A stretch of 64,000 nt of DNA. It comes from UBA1563 sp041671545. GTDB taxonomy: Bacteria; Bacteroidota; Ignavibacteria; Ignavibacteriales; Ignavibacteriaceae. The notes under the pieces were generated by a model. It worked only from the letters and a program-made list of their open reading frames with translations, was not told where the DNA came from and ran no database searches. Within the stretch, counting starts at the first letter, position 1; every line of letters starts with the position of its first letter. Below are positions 28,301-37,236 of this stretch, piece by piece. The stretch is from the NCBI GenBank assembly GCA_041671545.1, contig JBAZBI010000006.1, positions 136,931 to 200,930 on the forward strand, written 5' to 3'. The position numbers were made by a program, and so were the translations under genes.

Positions 28301-28493
28301 TGATGTTCAAACTGCTTGTCAAGTTTCTTGCGGAACTGAAGCGATCAAGTTTGGCAACATCAAGGACAAGAGCGAAGAATTTTATCAATATAGAAATCAT
28401 AAACTTGGTTATTATGTGTTAGAAGAATTGAATGTAAAACCAAACGTAACTTATTTAGCAAAACTTAGAAATACGCATTCGGAGGAAGTATAG
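25389..28493 (+). CDS. actB: Alternative complex III subunit ActB (molybdopterin-oxidoreductase-like plus iron-sulfur domain)
   Basis: 1034 residues. The N-terminus has the extended Tat-variant leader of ActB proteins (NYWRSFEELYSD, then SRRKFIALLSASAALAGAGC). A molybdopterin-oxidoreductase-like region follows, with a first cluster site CNGCVQNC...GKVCAKG. The C-terminal ferredoxin part holds CIGCGNCVAACN, CQHCDQAPCENVC, CVGTRYCSNNCPY and CSFCIQRI...CQVSC, enough for several [4Fe-4S]/[3Fe-4S] clusters. In characterised complex III the molybdopterin site is empty and the subunit only carries electrons through its clusters. It is coupled to the small gene before it and to actC after it. Confidence 0.95.
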   Translation: MADQNFSQNNNPDPNYWRSFEELYSDKKTIEAKKHEFSDEVTDDFSIDKNLSGLSRRKFIALLSASAALAGAGCSDYRDKGEIIPYNVKPEEVNPGRPDYYASTCNGCVQNCGILVKTREGRPIKIDGNPDHPVNKGKVCAKGEASILNLYDPSRLQFPLVKSGGIFEKTSWGNVDSQIKNSLDSAAGSEIAVITHRVNSPTIKKLLEEFQIKYPSAKIYSYDVFHNEIKNSAWKKCYGGVVFPLIKWDEANIILSLEGDFLGVEGNVVEQMRLFANRKDVNNVKSFNRLYAAEGNMSLTGMNADYRFRIRPDNQLVFVLSLLNEVVTKNNISSPVIDANAKNQIANYSLKDFASKYGVDYKKLSLLVNDLAANRGSAIVYGGRALDEQTQIAVHLLNEVLGNTKLYNAGQTDVAHSVYNSIEEFKTLVTSMNAGKVKAVIHFDANPVYHLPKDLQYDKALNKVSTVVTLSEFENETAFNSTYVLPINHALESWGDYNVRTGVYSLQQPVISPIYKTRQKEAVLLNWISANPKNYSDKLYLDYLKNNWQQNIFPKVSSPFTFEKFWVGALHDGVITTKEKAVINLSFSSTSLAGVKPSKDSSHFTVLIAESYRLGDGRFSNNGWLQELPHPVSKVTWDNYAAISEKSAKSLGVKNNDLVEIKFENKKITIPAILQPGVADNFIAIETGFGRKYSGIIAEEAGVNVQPFFAASGISNSPWILTNVSVAKVSGSHKVVSTQDHQNFDDTLTKDAHLKRDIIQEGTVLRFIKNPDFLQEGKEHHAPNMYDDFAYNDVKWGMSIDLNRCIGCGNCVAACNVENNIPVVGKEQVEKGREMMWLRIDRYYSGTPEEPKVAVQPMLCQHCDQAPCENVCPVAATQHSPDGLNQMVYNRCVGTRYCSNNCPYKVRRFNFLNFRDYVANGHYLEDSVSLMHNPEVTVRSRGVMEKCSFCIQRIMEARSEAISKNQPLKGSDVQTACQVSCGTEAIKFGNIKDKSEEFYQYRNHKLGYYVLEELNVKPNVTYLAKLRNTHSEEV

Positions 28494-29863
28494 TGAATAT
28501 TGATTACTCCCAAGAATTGCCGGTAATTGATGGTAGAATTACCTTAGCCGATATCGACCGGTTAATTGCAAAACCTCTTGACGAAAAACCGGATAGAAAA
28601 TTTTTCATAGCGTTATCAATTACTTTAACCTTGCTTCTTATCGGCGTGATTTGTGTTACTTATCTATTCTTTAACGGAACAGGTGTGTGGGGATTGAATC
28701 AACCGGTAGGTTGGGCTTTTGATATTACCAACTTTGTTTTCTGGGTTGGAATTGGTCACGCGGGAACATTGATCTCTGCGGTGCTTTATCTTTTACGCCA
28801 AAAATGGCGAACGGGTATTGCACGTTTTGCTGAAGCAATGACAATCTTCGCCGTTATGTGCGCTGGTATTTTTCCTATAATTCATACCGGTCGTCCCTGG
28901 TTAGCCGGTTATTTAATGCCATATCCGAATCAACATGGTTTATGGGTGAACTTTACTTCTCCATTGGTTTGGGATGTGTTTGCAGTTTCAACTTATTTTA
29001 CCGTCTCGTTAGTTTTCTGGTATGTTGGATTGATCCCCGATTTTGGTGTTCTCCGAGATAGAACCGCTTCAAAATTGAAGAAAACTATTTATTCTATTTT
29101 CAGTTTAGGTTGGAGAAATTCGCACAGAAATTGGCAGCATTACGAAAAAGCTTATATGCTTCTTGCCGGATTTGCCACTCCTTTAGTTTTATCTGTTCAT
29201 ACTATCGTTAGTTTTGACTTTGCTGTTTCAATTATTCCCGGATGGCACACAACCATTTTTCCACCTTACTTTGTTGCAGGTGCTATTTTTAGTGGATTTG
29301 CGATGGTAGTAACAGTACTAATATTCGTTCGTAAAGTTTTTGATCTTCAAGAGATAATTACACTAAATCATCTCGAGAAGATGAATAAAATAATTTTAGT
29401 TACCGGTTCTATGGTCGGATACGCATATGGGATGGAATTTTTTATCGCATGGTACAGCGGAAATCCATTTGAACAGTTTGTGTTTATTAATCGAGCTTTC
29501 GGTCCATACGCATGGGCGTATTGGATAATGGTAAGTTGTAATGTAATTATCCCGCAACTTTTCTGGTTCAGAAAGATTAGAAGAACAATTCCGTTTATGC
29601 TGGTTATCGTAATCTTAGTAAACGTTGGAATGTGGTTCGAACGTTTTGTAATTACCGTTACAAGTCTTCACAGAGATTTTCTTCCATCAAGTTGGGGATA
29701 TTTTGTCCCGACAATTGTTGATCTCGGAACCTTGATCGGAAGTTTCGGACTCTTCTTCACCTTAGTTTTAATATTTACGAAAACACTTCCGGTAGTTGCA
29801 ATGTCGGAAATTAAAGCTGTAGCCGAAGGGGCTCAACCTTCACATCATGGAGGAGAACAATAA
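28493..29863 (+). CDS. actC: Alternative complex III subunit ActC (NrfD-like quinol-binding membrane protein)
   Basis: 456 residues starting at GTG 28493, which shares a base with the actB stop and has GGAGGA ten bases upstream. It is a polytopic NrfD/PsrC-family protein with about ten membrane helices (for example FFIALSITLTLLLIGVICVT and YAWAYWIMVSCNVIIPQLFW) and the family signature GIGHAGTLISAVLYLLRQKWR. It should bind menaquinol on the membrane and hand electrons to ActB. Next gene overlaps by one base. Confidence 0.94.
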   Translation: MNIDYSQELPVIDGRITLADIDRLIAKPLDEKPDRKFFIALSITLTLLLIGVICVTYLFFNGTGVWGLNQPVGWAFDITNFVFWVGIGHAGTLISAVLYLLRQKWRTGIARFAEAMTIFAVMCAGIFPIIHTGRPWLAGYLMPYPNQHGLWVNFTSPLVWDVFAVSTYFTVSLVFWYVGLIPDFGVLRDRTASKLKKTIYSIFSLGWRNSHRNWQHYEKAYMLLAGFATPLVLSVHTIVSFDFAVSIIPGWHTTIFPPYFVAGAIFSGFAMVVTVLIFVRKVFDLQEIITLNHLEKMNKIILVTGSMVGYAYGMEFFIAWYSGNPFEQFVFINRAFGPYAWAYWIMVSCNVIIPQLFWFRKIRRTIPFMLVIVILVNVGMWFERFVITVTSLHRDFLPSSWGYFVPTIVDLGTLIGSFGLFFTLVLIFTKTLPVVAMSEIKAVAEGAQPSHHGGEQ

Positions 29864-31026
29864 TGAGCGCAAATAAATTATTCGGTTTAACTGCTCTGTT
29901 CAACACTCCGGATGAACTTGTTCATGCAGCCGCAAAGGTAAACGGACTCGGTTACAAAAAATATGATGTTCATACTCCATATCCGCTGCATGGAATGGAT
30001 TCGGTAATGAAACTTCAACCATCAAAGTTGGGATACATTACTCTGTCGTTTGGACTCTCCGGCGCCGCGTTCGCTTTACTTTTTATGTATTGGGCGATGT
30101 CAATAGATTATCCAATGATCATCGGCGGAAAACCATTTTTTGCTTTACCGGCATTTGTTCCGATAACTTTTGAAGTTACTGTGTTGTTTGCAACTCTTGC
30201 AACAGTAATTGGAATGCTCGCTTTCTATTTTAAATTCCCTTCAAATAGTCATCCGCTGCATGATACACCATATATGAAAGCTGTCTCCGGTGATAAGTAC
30301 GGTATTTGTATCGAGAGTGAGGATGCTTTATTTGATCTTGAAAAAGTGAAAGCGTTATTCAAAGAATTACATGCAAAAGAAATTTCTGAAGTTTATTATC
30401 CGGCTGCCGAAGCTGTAAACATTTTTGAACCGAAGTTTATTACTCTTTTAGTTCTTATCGGATTATTAACCTCAGGCGCTACTTACGTTACATTAAATAA
30501 ATTGATCTACATGACTCCTTTCGATTGGATGATGAACCAGAAGAAAGTAACTGCACAGTCGAAAAGTTTATTTTATGCGGATGGGTTTGGAATGAGAAAA
30601 CCGGTCGAAGGAACTGTTGCAAGAAATTTTATTCCTTATGAATATAAAGGACTCGCCGCTCCGGTTGTACCGCTTTCAAATCCGTTAACTCCCACAAATG
30701 AAGTTCTGAATTTAGGAAAGAAAAGATTTTTAACTTTCTGTTCTCCATGTCACGGAAATTTTGGTGATGGCGACAGCCGTTTACGCGGGCAGTTCCCAAA
30801 TCCGCCAAGTCTGCATTCGGAAAAAGTTAGAGGCTGGCAGGACGGAAATATTTATCATGTTATTGTAAACGGACAAAATGTAATGCCTTCATATACTTCT
30901 CAACTCTCCCGCGAGGAACGCTGGGCAGTGATCCATTACATCAGAGCTTTACAAAAAGCTAAAAATGCTTCTCCACTTGAAATTATAGAAGCGAAAAAGG
31001 AGACTTCGTCTAATGTCGCACCATGA
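29863..31026 (+). CDS. Alternative complex III ActD-ActE fusion (DUF3341 plus cytochrome c)
   Basis: 387 residues. Residues about 1-175 are ActD (DUF3341) with two membrane helices (LGYITLSFGLSGAAFALLFM; ITFEVTVLFATLATVIGMLA). A third helix (FITLLVLIGLLTSGATYVTL) leads into a mono-haem cytochrome c domain with CSPCHGNFGDGDS and an axial Met in NVMPSY. In Rhodothermus marinus ActD and ActE are separate proteins; here one chain carries both. It overlaps actF by 14 bases. Confidence 0.9.
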   Translation: MSANKLFGLTALFNTPDELVHAAAKVNGLGYKKYDVHTPYPLHGMDSVMKLQPSKLGYITLSFGLSGAAFALLFMYWAMSIDYPMIIGGKPFFALPAFVPITFEVTVLFATLATVIGMLAFYFKFPSNSHPLHDTPYMKAVSGDKYGICIESEDALFDLEKVKALFKELHAKEISEVYYPAAEAVNIFEPKFITLLVLIGLLTSGATYVTLNKLIYMTPFDWMMNQKKVTAQSKSLFYADGFGMRKPVEGTVARNFIPYEYKGLAAPVVPLSNPLTPTNEVLNLGKKRFLTFCSPCHGNFGDGDSRLRGQFPNPPSLHSEKVRGWQDGNIYHVIVNGQNVMPSYTSQLSREERWAVIHYIRALQKAKNASPLEIIEAKKETSSNVAP

Positions 31027-32203
31027 TTTAGTTTATCAAAAGAAAAATCTTCCTGAAAGTTTAAAACGTTTAGGATTTATTCTTGTAGCGGTTGGATTGG
31101 TGCTTGGTGTTGCCGGGTTCATCTTTGATGCACAAAGAGCGCTGTTCGATTATTTGCTCGCTTATGTTTTTATAATGAGCATTGCGGTGGGTTCACTTTT
31201 TCTAATCGCTCTTGAATATCTTGCCGGAGCTGATTGGAGTACACCGATAAGAAGAATTCCGGAATTCTTTGCTTCACTCATTCCGATTTTGTTTATTCTC
31301 GTAATTCCACTTTTGTTAAATCTCCGATCAATTTTCGAGTGGTCCCATCCTGATGTTACTTCGCACGACAAAATATTGAGTGGAAAATCACCTTATTTAA
31401 ATACAACATTTTTCATCATCAGAACGTTGTTCACTATTGGAATTTGGTCATTGTTCTACTATCTGTTTATCGGTAATTCACGTAAGCAAGATCAGACAAA
31501 AGATCAATCACTTACAAAAAAGAATAATAAACTTTCGGCTGCTTTCATGCCGATATTCGCCATTACAATTACCGTTTCAGCTATTGACTGGATGATGAGT
31601 CTTGAACCGCATTGGTTCTCAACAATTTTCGGAATTTACTTTTTTGCCGGTTCTTTTGTTGCTGCGCTAGCAGCGATAACTTTAGCTACTGTTCTTTTAA
31701 AAGAAAAAGGATACTTGCATCCGAGAATGAACAACGAACATCTCTTTAGTCTTGGAGCTTTGCAATTTACGTTTATAAACTTTTGGGCTTACATCGCATT
31801 TTCTCAATTCATGTTGATCTGGTATGCAAATCTTCCTGAAGAAACTTTCTGGTTCATTGGAAGATGGGGAGGATACTGGTCATATATTTCGTTAGGATTG
31901 ATATTCGTTCATTTTCTTGTGCCTTACGCAGCATTGTTAACACAGCCTTCTAAGATGGATCCGAAGCGATTGAAATTTATCTCCGTTTGGATTTTATTCG
32001 CGCATGTGCTCGATCTTTATTGGTTGATCATGCCTCAAGTTCATTCAGCAAAAGCCGGAGCGTTAACGATATTTTTTGAATTCAGCTTTTTAATTTCTGC
32101 TGTTGGCGGATTTATCCTGGTTTTCTATTTCAGTGCTAAAAAACAAAATCTCGTTCCGGTTGGCGACCCGAAACTTGAAAAAGGTTTAAACTTTAGATTA
32201 TAA
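31013..32203 (+). CDS. actF: Alternative complex III subunit ActF (NrfD-like)
   Basis: 396 residues with about ten membrane helices and a second NrfD-type core (ISAIDWMMSLEPHWFSTIFG is characteristic of ActF). Together with ActC it makes up the membrane part of the complex and is thought to contribute to proton movement. The start overlaps the preceding fusion gene; the next gene follows 12 bases later. Confidence 0.93.
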   Translation: MSHHDLVYQKKNLPESLKRLGFILVAVGLVLGVAGFIFDAQRALFDYLLAYVFIMSIAVGSLFLIALEYLAGADWSTPIRRIPEFFASLIPILFILVIPLLLNLRSIFEWSHPDVTSHDKILSGKSPYLNTTFFIIRTLFTIGIWSLFYYLFIGNSRKQDQTKDQSLTKKNNKLSAAFMPIFAITITVSAIDWMMSLEPHWFSTIFGIYFFAGSFVAALAAITLATVLLKEKGYLHPRMNNEHLFSLGALQFTFINFWAYIAFSQFMLIWYANLPEETFWFIGRWGGYWSYISLGLIFVHFLVPYAALLTQPSKMDPKRLKFISVWILFAHVLDLYWLIMPQVHSAKAGALTIFFEFSFLISAVGGFILVFYFSAKKQNLVPVGDPKLEKGLNFRL

Positions 32204-32215
32204 TTGTGAAGAACT

Positions 32216-33139
32216 ATGACAAAAAATAAATTTTCTTTTTCTGATTTACTGAATGACCCAATTAAAATAATGGCATTGATCTATCCCTATTTTCTTGTTG
32301 TTATCATCGGGATTGGATTTTTGTACATTGGAGATTCCGGTGCGCTTGTTCAAAATAAAGTTGCACCGGTGTTAGATGATTCAACTGTTGTTGTTGCTGA
32401 TCTTCCAATCGCAGACGCTAAAGTTGCTGCCGCAGTTGATCTAAAAAGTTTTTCCGAATCAACTCCGGCTTTAGTTGAAAAAGGGAAACAAATTTTTCAA
32501 AATGCTTGCGCTTCCTGTCATGGTGCGGAAGGAAATGGTGACGGTGCTGCAGGAGTTGCGCTCAATCCAAAACCGAGAAATTTTCATTCGGTTGATGGTT
32601 GGAAGTTTGGAAGAAAAGCAACCGAAATTTATAACACCTTGCAGAAGGGAATTTTAACTTCAGGAATGCCGGGTTTTGATTATTTAGCTCCTTCAGATCG
32701 AATCGCAATCATTCAATTTATTAAAATCTGGATGCCAAATCCTCCGCAAGATACTCCCGAAGACATTTCAAATCTTGATAAAACTTATGCTCTTTCAGCC
32801 GGGACAAAAATACCGGGAACGGTGCCGGTTGCGTCCGCTGAAAAATCTTTGCAAACTGAATATCTAACTAAAGTTCAAAAAATAAATTTTATTCTTTCAA
32901 CTTTAAGAACAGAAAAATCTCAAAACACTGCCGCTGTAACATTTTTTAATGTTACGAACAATCAACCAAAAGCTTTGGCTACATTACTAAACTCAACTTC
33001 GTGGCAAGTTGGAGAAAAAGAATTCCTTGCGGTTATCACAGATAATCTTTCCACTAACGGTTTTTCCGGGAAAGTTTTTTCTCTCAGCAGTACAGAAATC
33101 TCTGAACTATTTTCTTTAATGAAGAGGATCGCTGTTTAA
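32216..33139 (+). CDS. Membrane-anchored mono-haem cytochrome c
   Basis: 307 residues: one N-terminal membrane helix (IMALIYPYFLVVIIGIGFLY), an Ala/Val-rich linker, a class I cytochrome c domain with CASCHGAEGNGDG and axial Met in TSGMPGF, then an extra C-terminal stretch of about 100 residues without motifs. Its place between complex III and the oxidase suggests that it carries electrons between them. The oxidase subunit II here has no fused cytochrome c, which strengthens that inference. Confidence 0.88.
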   Translation: MTKNKFSFSDLLNDPIKIMALIYPYFLVVIIGIGFLYIGDSGALVQNKVAPVLDDSTVVVADLPIADAKVAAAVDLKSFSESTPALVEKGKQIFQNACASCHGAEGNGDGAAGVALNPKPRNFHSVDGWKFGRKATEIYNTLQKGILTSGMPGFDYLAPSDRIAIIQFIKIWMPNPPQDTPEDISNLDKTYALSAGTKIPGTVPVASAEKSLQTEYLTKVQKINFILSTLRTEKSQNTAAVTFFNVTNNQPKALATLLNSTSWQVGEKEFLAVITDNLSTNGFSGKVFSLSSTEISELFSLMKRIAV

Positions 33140-33140
33140 A

Positions 33141-33959
33141 ATGGAAAAGATAATTACATCTTCTTTTTTCTTTCAACTGCGAGCAATGATATTTTTTTCG
33201 TTAGTTATTATTCCAACTGTCGGAATTACCTTTGGGCAAACGGGAAAAGTAAAATTAGTAGAGCCGGGAATAAATGAAAAGTTAGGTAAACAGTTAGCTG
33301 TTGAATCTGTTTTTACTGATGAGAATAATAAACAAGTATCTTTAAAAGAGATAATAAATAAACCAACGGTGTTAATGTTCGTTTATTACAACTGTCCAAG
33401 TTTATGTAATCCGTTGATGGCGGAAGTAGCCTCATTGGTAGATAGAGTTGATTTAACTCCGGCAAAAGACTACCAGCTTGTTTGTGTTTCATTTGATGAT
33501 GAGGAAAATTCCACTGTTGCGGCAAAGAAAAAGCAAAACATTTTGACGGCTGTGCAGAAACAATTTCCCGCGGATGGTTGGAGATTTTTAACCGGTGATA
33601 AGGCAAACATTCTAAAGCTTGCAAATTCTGCCGGTTTCGCTTTCAAAAAAGAAAATGGACAATTTGCACACGCATCAGCTTTGATTTTGATTTCACCTAC
33701 CGGAAAAATTACCCGCTATTTGATGGGAACATCTTTTCTTCCTTTCGATTTGAAAATGGCTATACTTGAAGCCTCCGAAGGAAAAGTATCTCCAACAATT
33801 GCCAATATCTTAAAATTTTGTTTCAACTACGATCCTGAAGGAAGAAAATACGTTTTAAATGTTACAAGAATTGCCGGCGGCGGAATTTTATTGTTCGCGG
33901 TTGTGTTTATAGTGGTGTTATCCGTAAAGCCAAGAAAAAAAATGAGTAAAGAGGTTTAG
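33141..33959 (+). CDS. SCO1/SenC-type copper chaperone
   Basis: 272 residues with a signal anchor and a thioredoxin-like SCO domain. The copper ligands are the CxxxC in YYNCPSLCNPL and a downstream His in FAHASALILI. A second membrane helix near the C-terminus (GGILLFAVVFIVVLSV) is an addition to the usual SCO length. It should deliver copper to the CuA site of subunit II. It lies five bases before subunit I. Confidence 0.93.
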   Translation: MEKIITSSFFFQLRAMIFFSLVIIPTVGITFGQTGKVKLVEPGINEKLGKQLAVESVFTDENNKQVSLKEIINKPTVLMFVYYNCPSLCNPLMAEVASLVDRVDLTPAKDYQLVCVSFDDEENSTVAAKKKQNILTAVQKQFPADGWRFLTGDKANILKLANSAGFAFKKENGQFAHASALILISPTGKITRYLMGTSFLPFDLKMAILEASEGKVSPTIANILKFCFNYDPEGRKYVLNVTRIAGGGILLFAVVFIVVLSVKPRKKMSKEV

Positions 33960-33964
33960 AATTA

Positions 33965-35602
33965 ATGCACAATAATGGAAATTCAGTTAGCTATTTAGAT
34001 TATAAAGGAAAGCATTCCGGTATTTTTGCATGGATATTGTCGACCGATCACAAAAGGATTGGACTGCTTTATCTTATGTCAACGCTAATTTTCTTTGCGG
34101 TTGGGGTTACCTTAGCTTTTTTTATGAGGTTGGAATTAATCGCACCCGGCAGAACGATAATGGATCCGCAGACATATAATTCGTTATTTACACTGCACGG
34201 TATCATAATGATTTTTCTTTTCGTTATTCCTGCTTTACCGGCAGTATTCGGAAACTTTTTCCTCCCCATTCTCATCGGCGCAAAAGATGTGGCTTTTCCC
34301 AGGCTAAATTTACTTTCCTGGTGGTTGCTGGTTATCGGCGGATTGCTCGCAGTTATTTCTGTATTTCTGCCCGGCGGCCCTGTAGATACCGGCTGGACTT
34401 TCTACATTCCATACAGTATTAGAACAAATACGAATGTAATGCCCGCTTTGATCGCAGCATTTATTCTCGGGTTCTCCTCAATTTTAACCGGCTTAAATTT
34501 TGTTGTTACGATCCATCGTTTGCACGCGCCGGGAATGGGATTCTTCCGCATGCCGTTATTTGTTTGGTCATTGTATGCTACCGCATGGGTTCAAATCTTA
34601 GCAACGCCAATTGTTGGAATTACACTTTTGTTGGTTGTATTTGAAAGAGCTTTCGGAGTTGGATTATTCGATCCGGCGTTGGGCGGCGACCCGGTGTTGT
34701 ATCAACATTTGTTTTGGATTTATTCTCATCCGGCAGTGTACATTATGATACTTCCGGCAATGGGTGTTATTTCTGAAATTATTCCTGTCTTTGCACATCG
34801 AACAATCTTCGGATATAAATTTATTGCATTTTCAAGTTTAGCTATTGCACTTTTCGGTTCAATGGTTTGGGCTCATCATATGTTTACGGTTGGAATGAGT
34901 GAAACCGCACAAGTGATTTTTTCTCTGCTGACTTTTCTGGTCGCTATTCCTAGTGCGATTAAAGTATTTAATTGGGTCGCCACATTATATAAAGGCTCTA
35001 TCCAAACTGATGCTCCTTTGCTTTATGCTTTGGGATTTATCTTTTTATTTTCGATCGGTGGATTTACCGGACTTATTCAAGGCGCTTTATCGGTGAACAT
35101 GCACATTCACGATACATCATTTATCGTTGCACATTTCCATTATGTAATGTTTGGCGGAACCGGTTTTGGAATTTTTGCAGCTCTCCATTATTGGTTCCCG
35201 AAAATGTTTGGTAAAATGTACAACATGAGAACTGCTAAAACCGGATTTTGGTTTTTGTTCGTTGGATTCAACACGCTCTATTTCCCCATGTTCGTTATGG
35301 GATGGTTGGGAATGCCGAGAAGATATTTTGATTATTTGCCTGAATTCCATATCTATCATTTCATTTCGACAATTGGCTCATGGATATTGATTACCGGACT
35401 TATTATTATGTTCACAAATTTTATTAAAGCATTGAGAAGTAAAACAACTTATACAAAGATCAATCCTTGGGGAGGAGAAACACTTGAATGGTCAATTCAA
35501 AACACTCCTTCGCTTGAAAATTTTGAAGTAATTCCTACAATTACCGCCGGTCCCTACGAATATAAAGATAATGATGAAATTTTAGTAAAGGAGGACAATT
35601 GA
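33965..35602 (+). CDS. ctaD: Cytochrome c oxidase subunit I, A2-type
   Basis: 545 residues with twelve membrane helices. Haem and CuB ligands are visible: TLHGIIMIF, WIYSHPAVYIM, VWAHHMFTVG and HDTSFIVAHFHYVMFG. The YSHP motif with Ala after it replaces the HPEV of A1 oxidases, which marks the A2 subfamily known from Rhodothermus marinus, where Tyr-Ser substitutes for the D-channel Glu. It reduces oxygen to water and pumps protons. Confidence 0.95.
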   Translation: MHNNGNSVSYLDYKGKHSGIFAWILSTDHKRIGLLYLMSTLIFFAVGVTLAFFMRLELIAPGRTIMDPQTYNSLFTLHGIIMIFLFVIPALPAVFGNFFLPILIGAKDVAFPRLNLLSWWLLVIGGLLAVISVFLPGGPVDTGWTFYIPYSIRTNTNVMPALIAAFILGFSSILTGLNFVVTIHRLHAPGMGFFRMPLFVWSLYATAWVQILATPIVGITLLLVVFERAFGVGLFDPALGGDPVLYQHLFWIYSHPAVYIMILPAMGVISEIIPVFAHRTIFGYKFIAFSSLAIALFGSMVWAHHMFTVGMSETAQVIFSLLTFLVAIPSAIKVFNWVATLYKGSIQTDAPLLYALGFIFLFSIGGFTGLIQGALSVNMHIHDTSFIVAHFHYVMFGGTGFGIFAALHYWFPKMFGKMYNMRTAKTGFWFLFVGFNTLYFPMFVMGWLGMPRRYFDYLPEFHIYHFISTIGSWILITGLIIMFTNFIKALRSKTTYTKINPWGGETLEWSIQNTPSLENFEVIPTITAGPYEYKDNDEILVKEDN

Positions 35603-36222
35603 GTACAATTGCCGAACACACTGTTGAACATGTTCACCGCGACGACGTCGGCTCGCGGCTTGGAATGTGGCTTTTTCTTTTTACGGAATTGGTTTTATTC
35701 GGAGGTATGTTCCTTGTTTATGCCGTTTACCGGTATACTTATCAAGCTGAATTTCACGTAGCCGCAAAAGAATTAAATACCTCGCTCGGCGCTTTGAACA
35801 CGATAATTCTTCTTACAAGCAGTTTAACAATCGTACTTTCGATTGTTGCGATCCGTAAAAAAAATAAAAATCTTTCTGTCTTTTTCCAGATCGTTACAAT
35901 AGTTCTGGCTGTTGGATTTTTAGTCAACAAATACTTCGAATGGAATATTAAAATTCATCATGGAATTTTTCCCGGTTCTGAAATTCTTTTAGGAAAAGGA
36001 AATGGGGAAGTGATCTTTTTCGGTTTGTACTACGTGATGACCGGATTGCATGCTTTGCATGTGATGATTGGAATTCTTTTAATTGAAGTTATGACAGGTT
36101 ATACTATTAAAGGGAGAATTAATGAAACTAATTATGTCCGACTTGAATCAGCCGGTTTATACTGGCACCTGGTCGATCTAATTTGGATCTTTTTATTCCC
36201 GCTTTTCTATTTAATTACTTAA
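35599..36222 (+). CDS. ctaE: Cytochrome c oxidase subunit III
   Basis: 207 residues, about five membrane helices. Start TTG 35599 overlaps the subunit I stop and is set by GGAGG at 35590-35594. Motifs GMWLFLFTELVLFGGMFLVY and TGLHALHVMIGI are typical of subunit III, and the C-terminal YWHLVDLIWIFLFPLFY is diagnostic. Confidence 0.94.
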   Translation: MSTIAEHTVEHVHRDDVGSRLGMWLFLFTELVLFGGMFLVYAVYRYTYQAEFHVAAKELNTSLGALNTIILLTSSLTIVLSIVAIRKKNKNLSVFFQIVTIVLAVGFLVNKYFEWNIKIHHGIFPGSEILLGKGNGEVIFFGLYYVMTGLHALHVMIGILLIEVMTGYTIKGRINETNYVRLESAGLYWHLVDLIWIFLFPLFYLIT

Positions 36223-36235
36223 GGATATTTTTTGT

Positions 36236-36547
36236 ATGAGTGGAGAACAATCCGCATCAGCGGAACATAATACAGTTGATCATAAGCCGACATACGGAAT
36301 TTATATTTTAGTCTGGCTTGTTCTGATGACGCTTACGGGAGTTACCGTTGCGGTTGCCGGAATAAATTTTGGAAACTTAACGGTAGCTACAGCGCTGACA
36401 ATTGCATGTATAAAATCATATTTAGTACTAACATTTTTTATGCACTTAAAAACTGAAACCGCTACTTTCAAAATATTCGTAGCTGTTGCGGTGTTATTCC
36501 TTTTGATCTCGATCTCTCTTTTATTTTCAGATTATAGTTTTTTATAA
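36236..36547 (+). CDS. Cytochrome c oxidase subunit IV (prokaryotic type)
   Basis: 103 residues with three membrane helices, including the conserved YLVLTFFMHLKTE. This is the small subunit found after subunit III in many caa3-type operons; it stabilises the complex. It lies 13 bases after subunit III and 8 before subunit II. Confidence 0.9.
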   Translation: MSGEQSASAEHNTVDHKPTYGIYILVWLVLMTLTGVTVAVAGINFGNLTVATALTIACIKSYLVLTFFMHLKTETATFKIFVAVAVLFLLISISLLFSDYSFL

Positions 36548-36555
36548 GGTGAAGC

Positions 36556-37200
36556 ATGATTTTCGGTACGAATCATATTGATTTGGTGAATGGAGCTTTC
36601 TGGTTTATAGTAGGAATCTCCTCCATCCTTTTAGCATTGATTACTTTTTTAATGATCTATTTCGTTTTTAAGTATAACAGAAAAAAAGGACAGAAAGCTG
36701 TAAACATTGAAGGCAATACAAAATTAGAAATACTTTGGACGGTTATTCCCGTAATTTTAGTTATGGCAATGTTCTGGTACGGTTGGGTTGGTTACAGAGA
36801 TTTGAAAAATCCTCCTAAAGATGCAATGGTTGTTAAGGTTACAGCGCAAATGTGGAAATGGACTTTTGAATATGCTAACGGAGTTAAAGCCGATTCACTT
36901 TATGTCCCGGTTAATAAAGCGATCGAAGTAAATCTTCATTCGATGGATGTGAATCATAGTTTCTTTATTCCTGCATTCCGTTTTAAAAGAGATGTAATGC
37001 CAAACAGAAATAACTCGATCTGGTTTTTACCCGAACATGTCGGCAAGTTTGACATTGCTTGCGCCGAATATTGCGGCTTGAGCCATTCGGCAATGTACTC
37101 AAAAGTGATTGTACTTCCTCAGCAAGATTTTGAAGCCTGGCTGAAGGCTGAATTAGTTAAGAAGAACGCACCGGTTTCAGCTAAATCTAGTGGAAAGTAA
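36556..37200 (+). CDS. ctaC: Cytochrome c oxidase subunit II
   Basis: 214 residues: two membrane helices, then a cupredoxin domain. The CuA ligands are His in DVNHSFFIPAF and the CAEYCGLSHSAM cluster. There is no C-terminal cytochrome c fusion, so electrons must come from a separate cytochrome. Unusually, the gene comes last (order I-III-IV-II). Its last codons (GGAAAGTAA) already belong to the inverted repeat of the element that follows. Confidence 0.94.
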   Translation: MIFGTNHIDLVNGAFWFIVGISSILLALITFLMIYFVFKYNRKKGQKAVNIEGNTKLEILWTVIPVILVMAMFWYGWVGYRDLKNPPKDAMVVKVTAQMWKWTFEYANGVKADSLYVPVNKAIEVNLHSMDVNHSFFIPAFRFKRDVMPNRNNSIWFLPEHVGKFDIACAEYCGLSHSAMYSKVIVLPQQDFEAWLKAELVKKNAPVSAKSSGK

Positions 37201-37236
37201 CAAGTTGAAAGTGGAAAGTGGAAAGCGAAAGATAAT

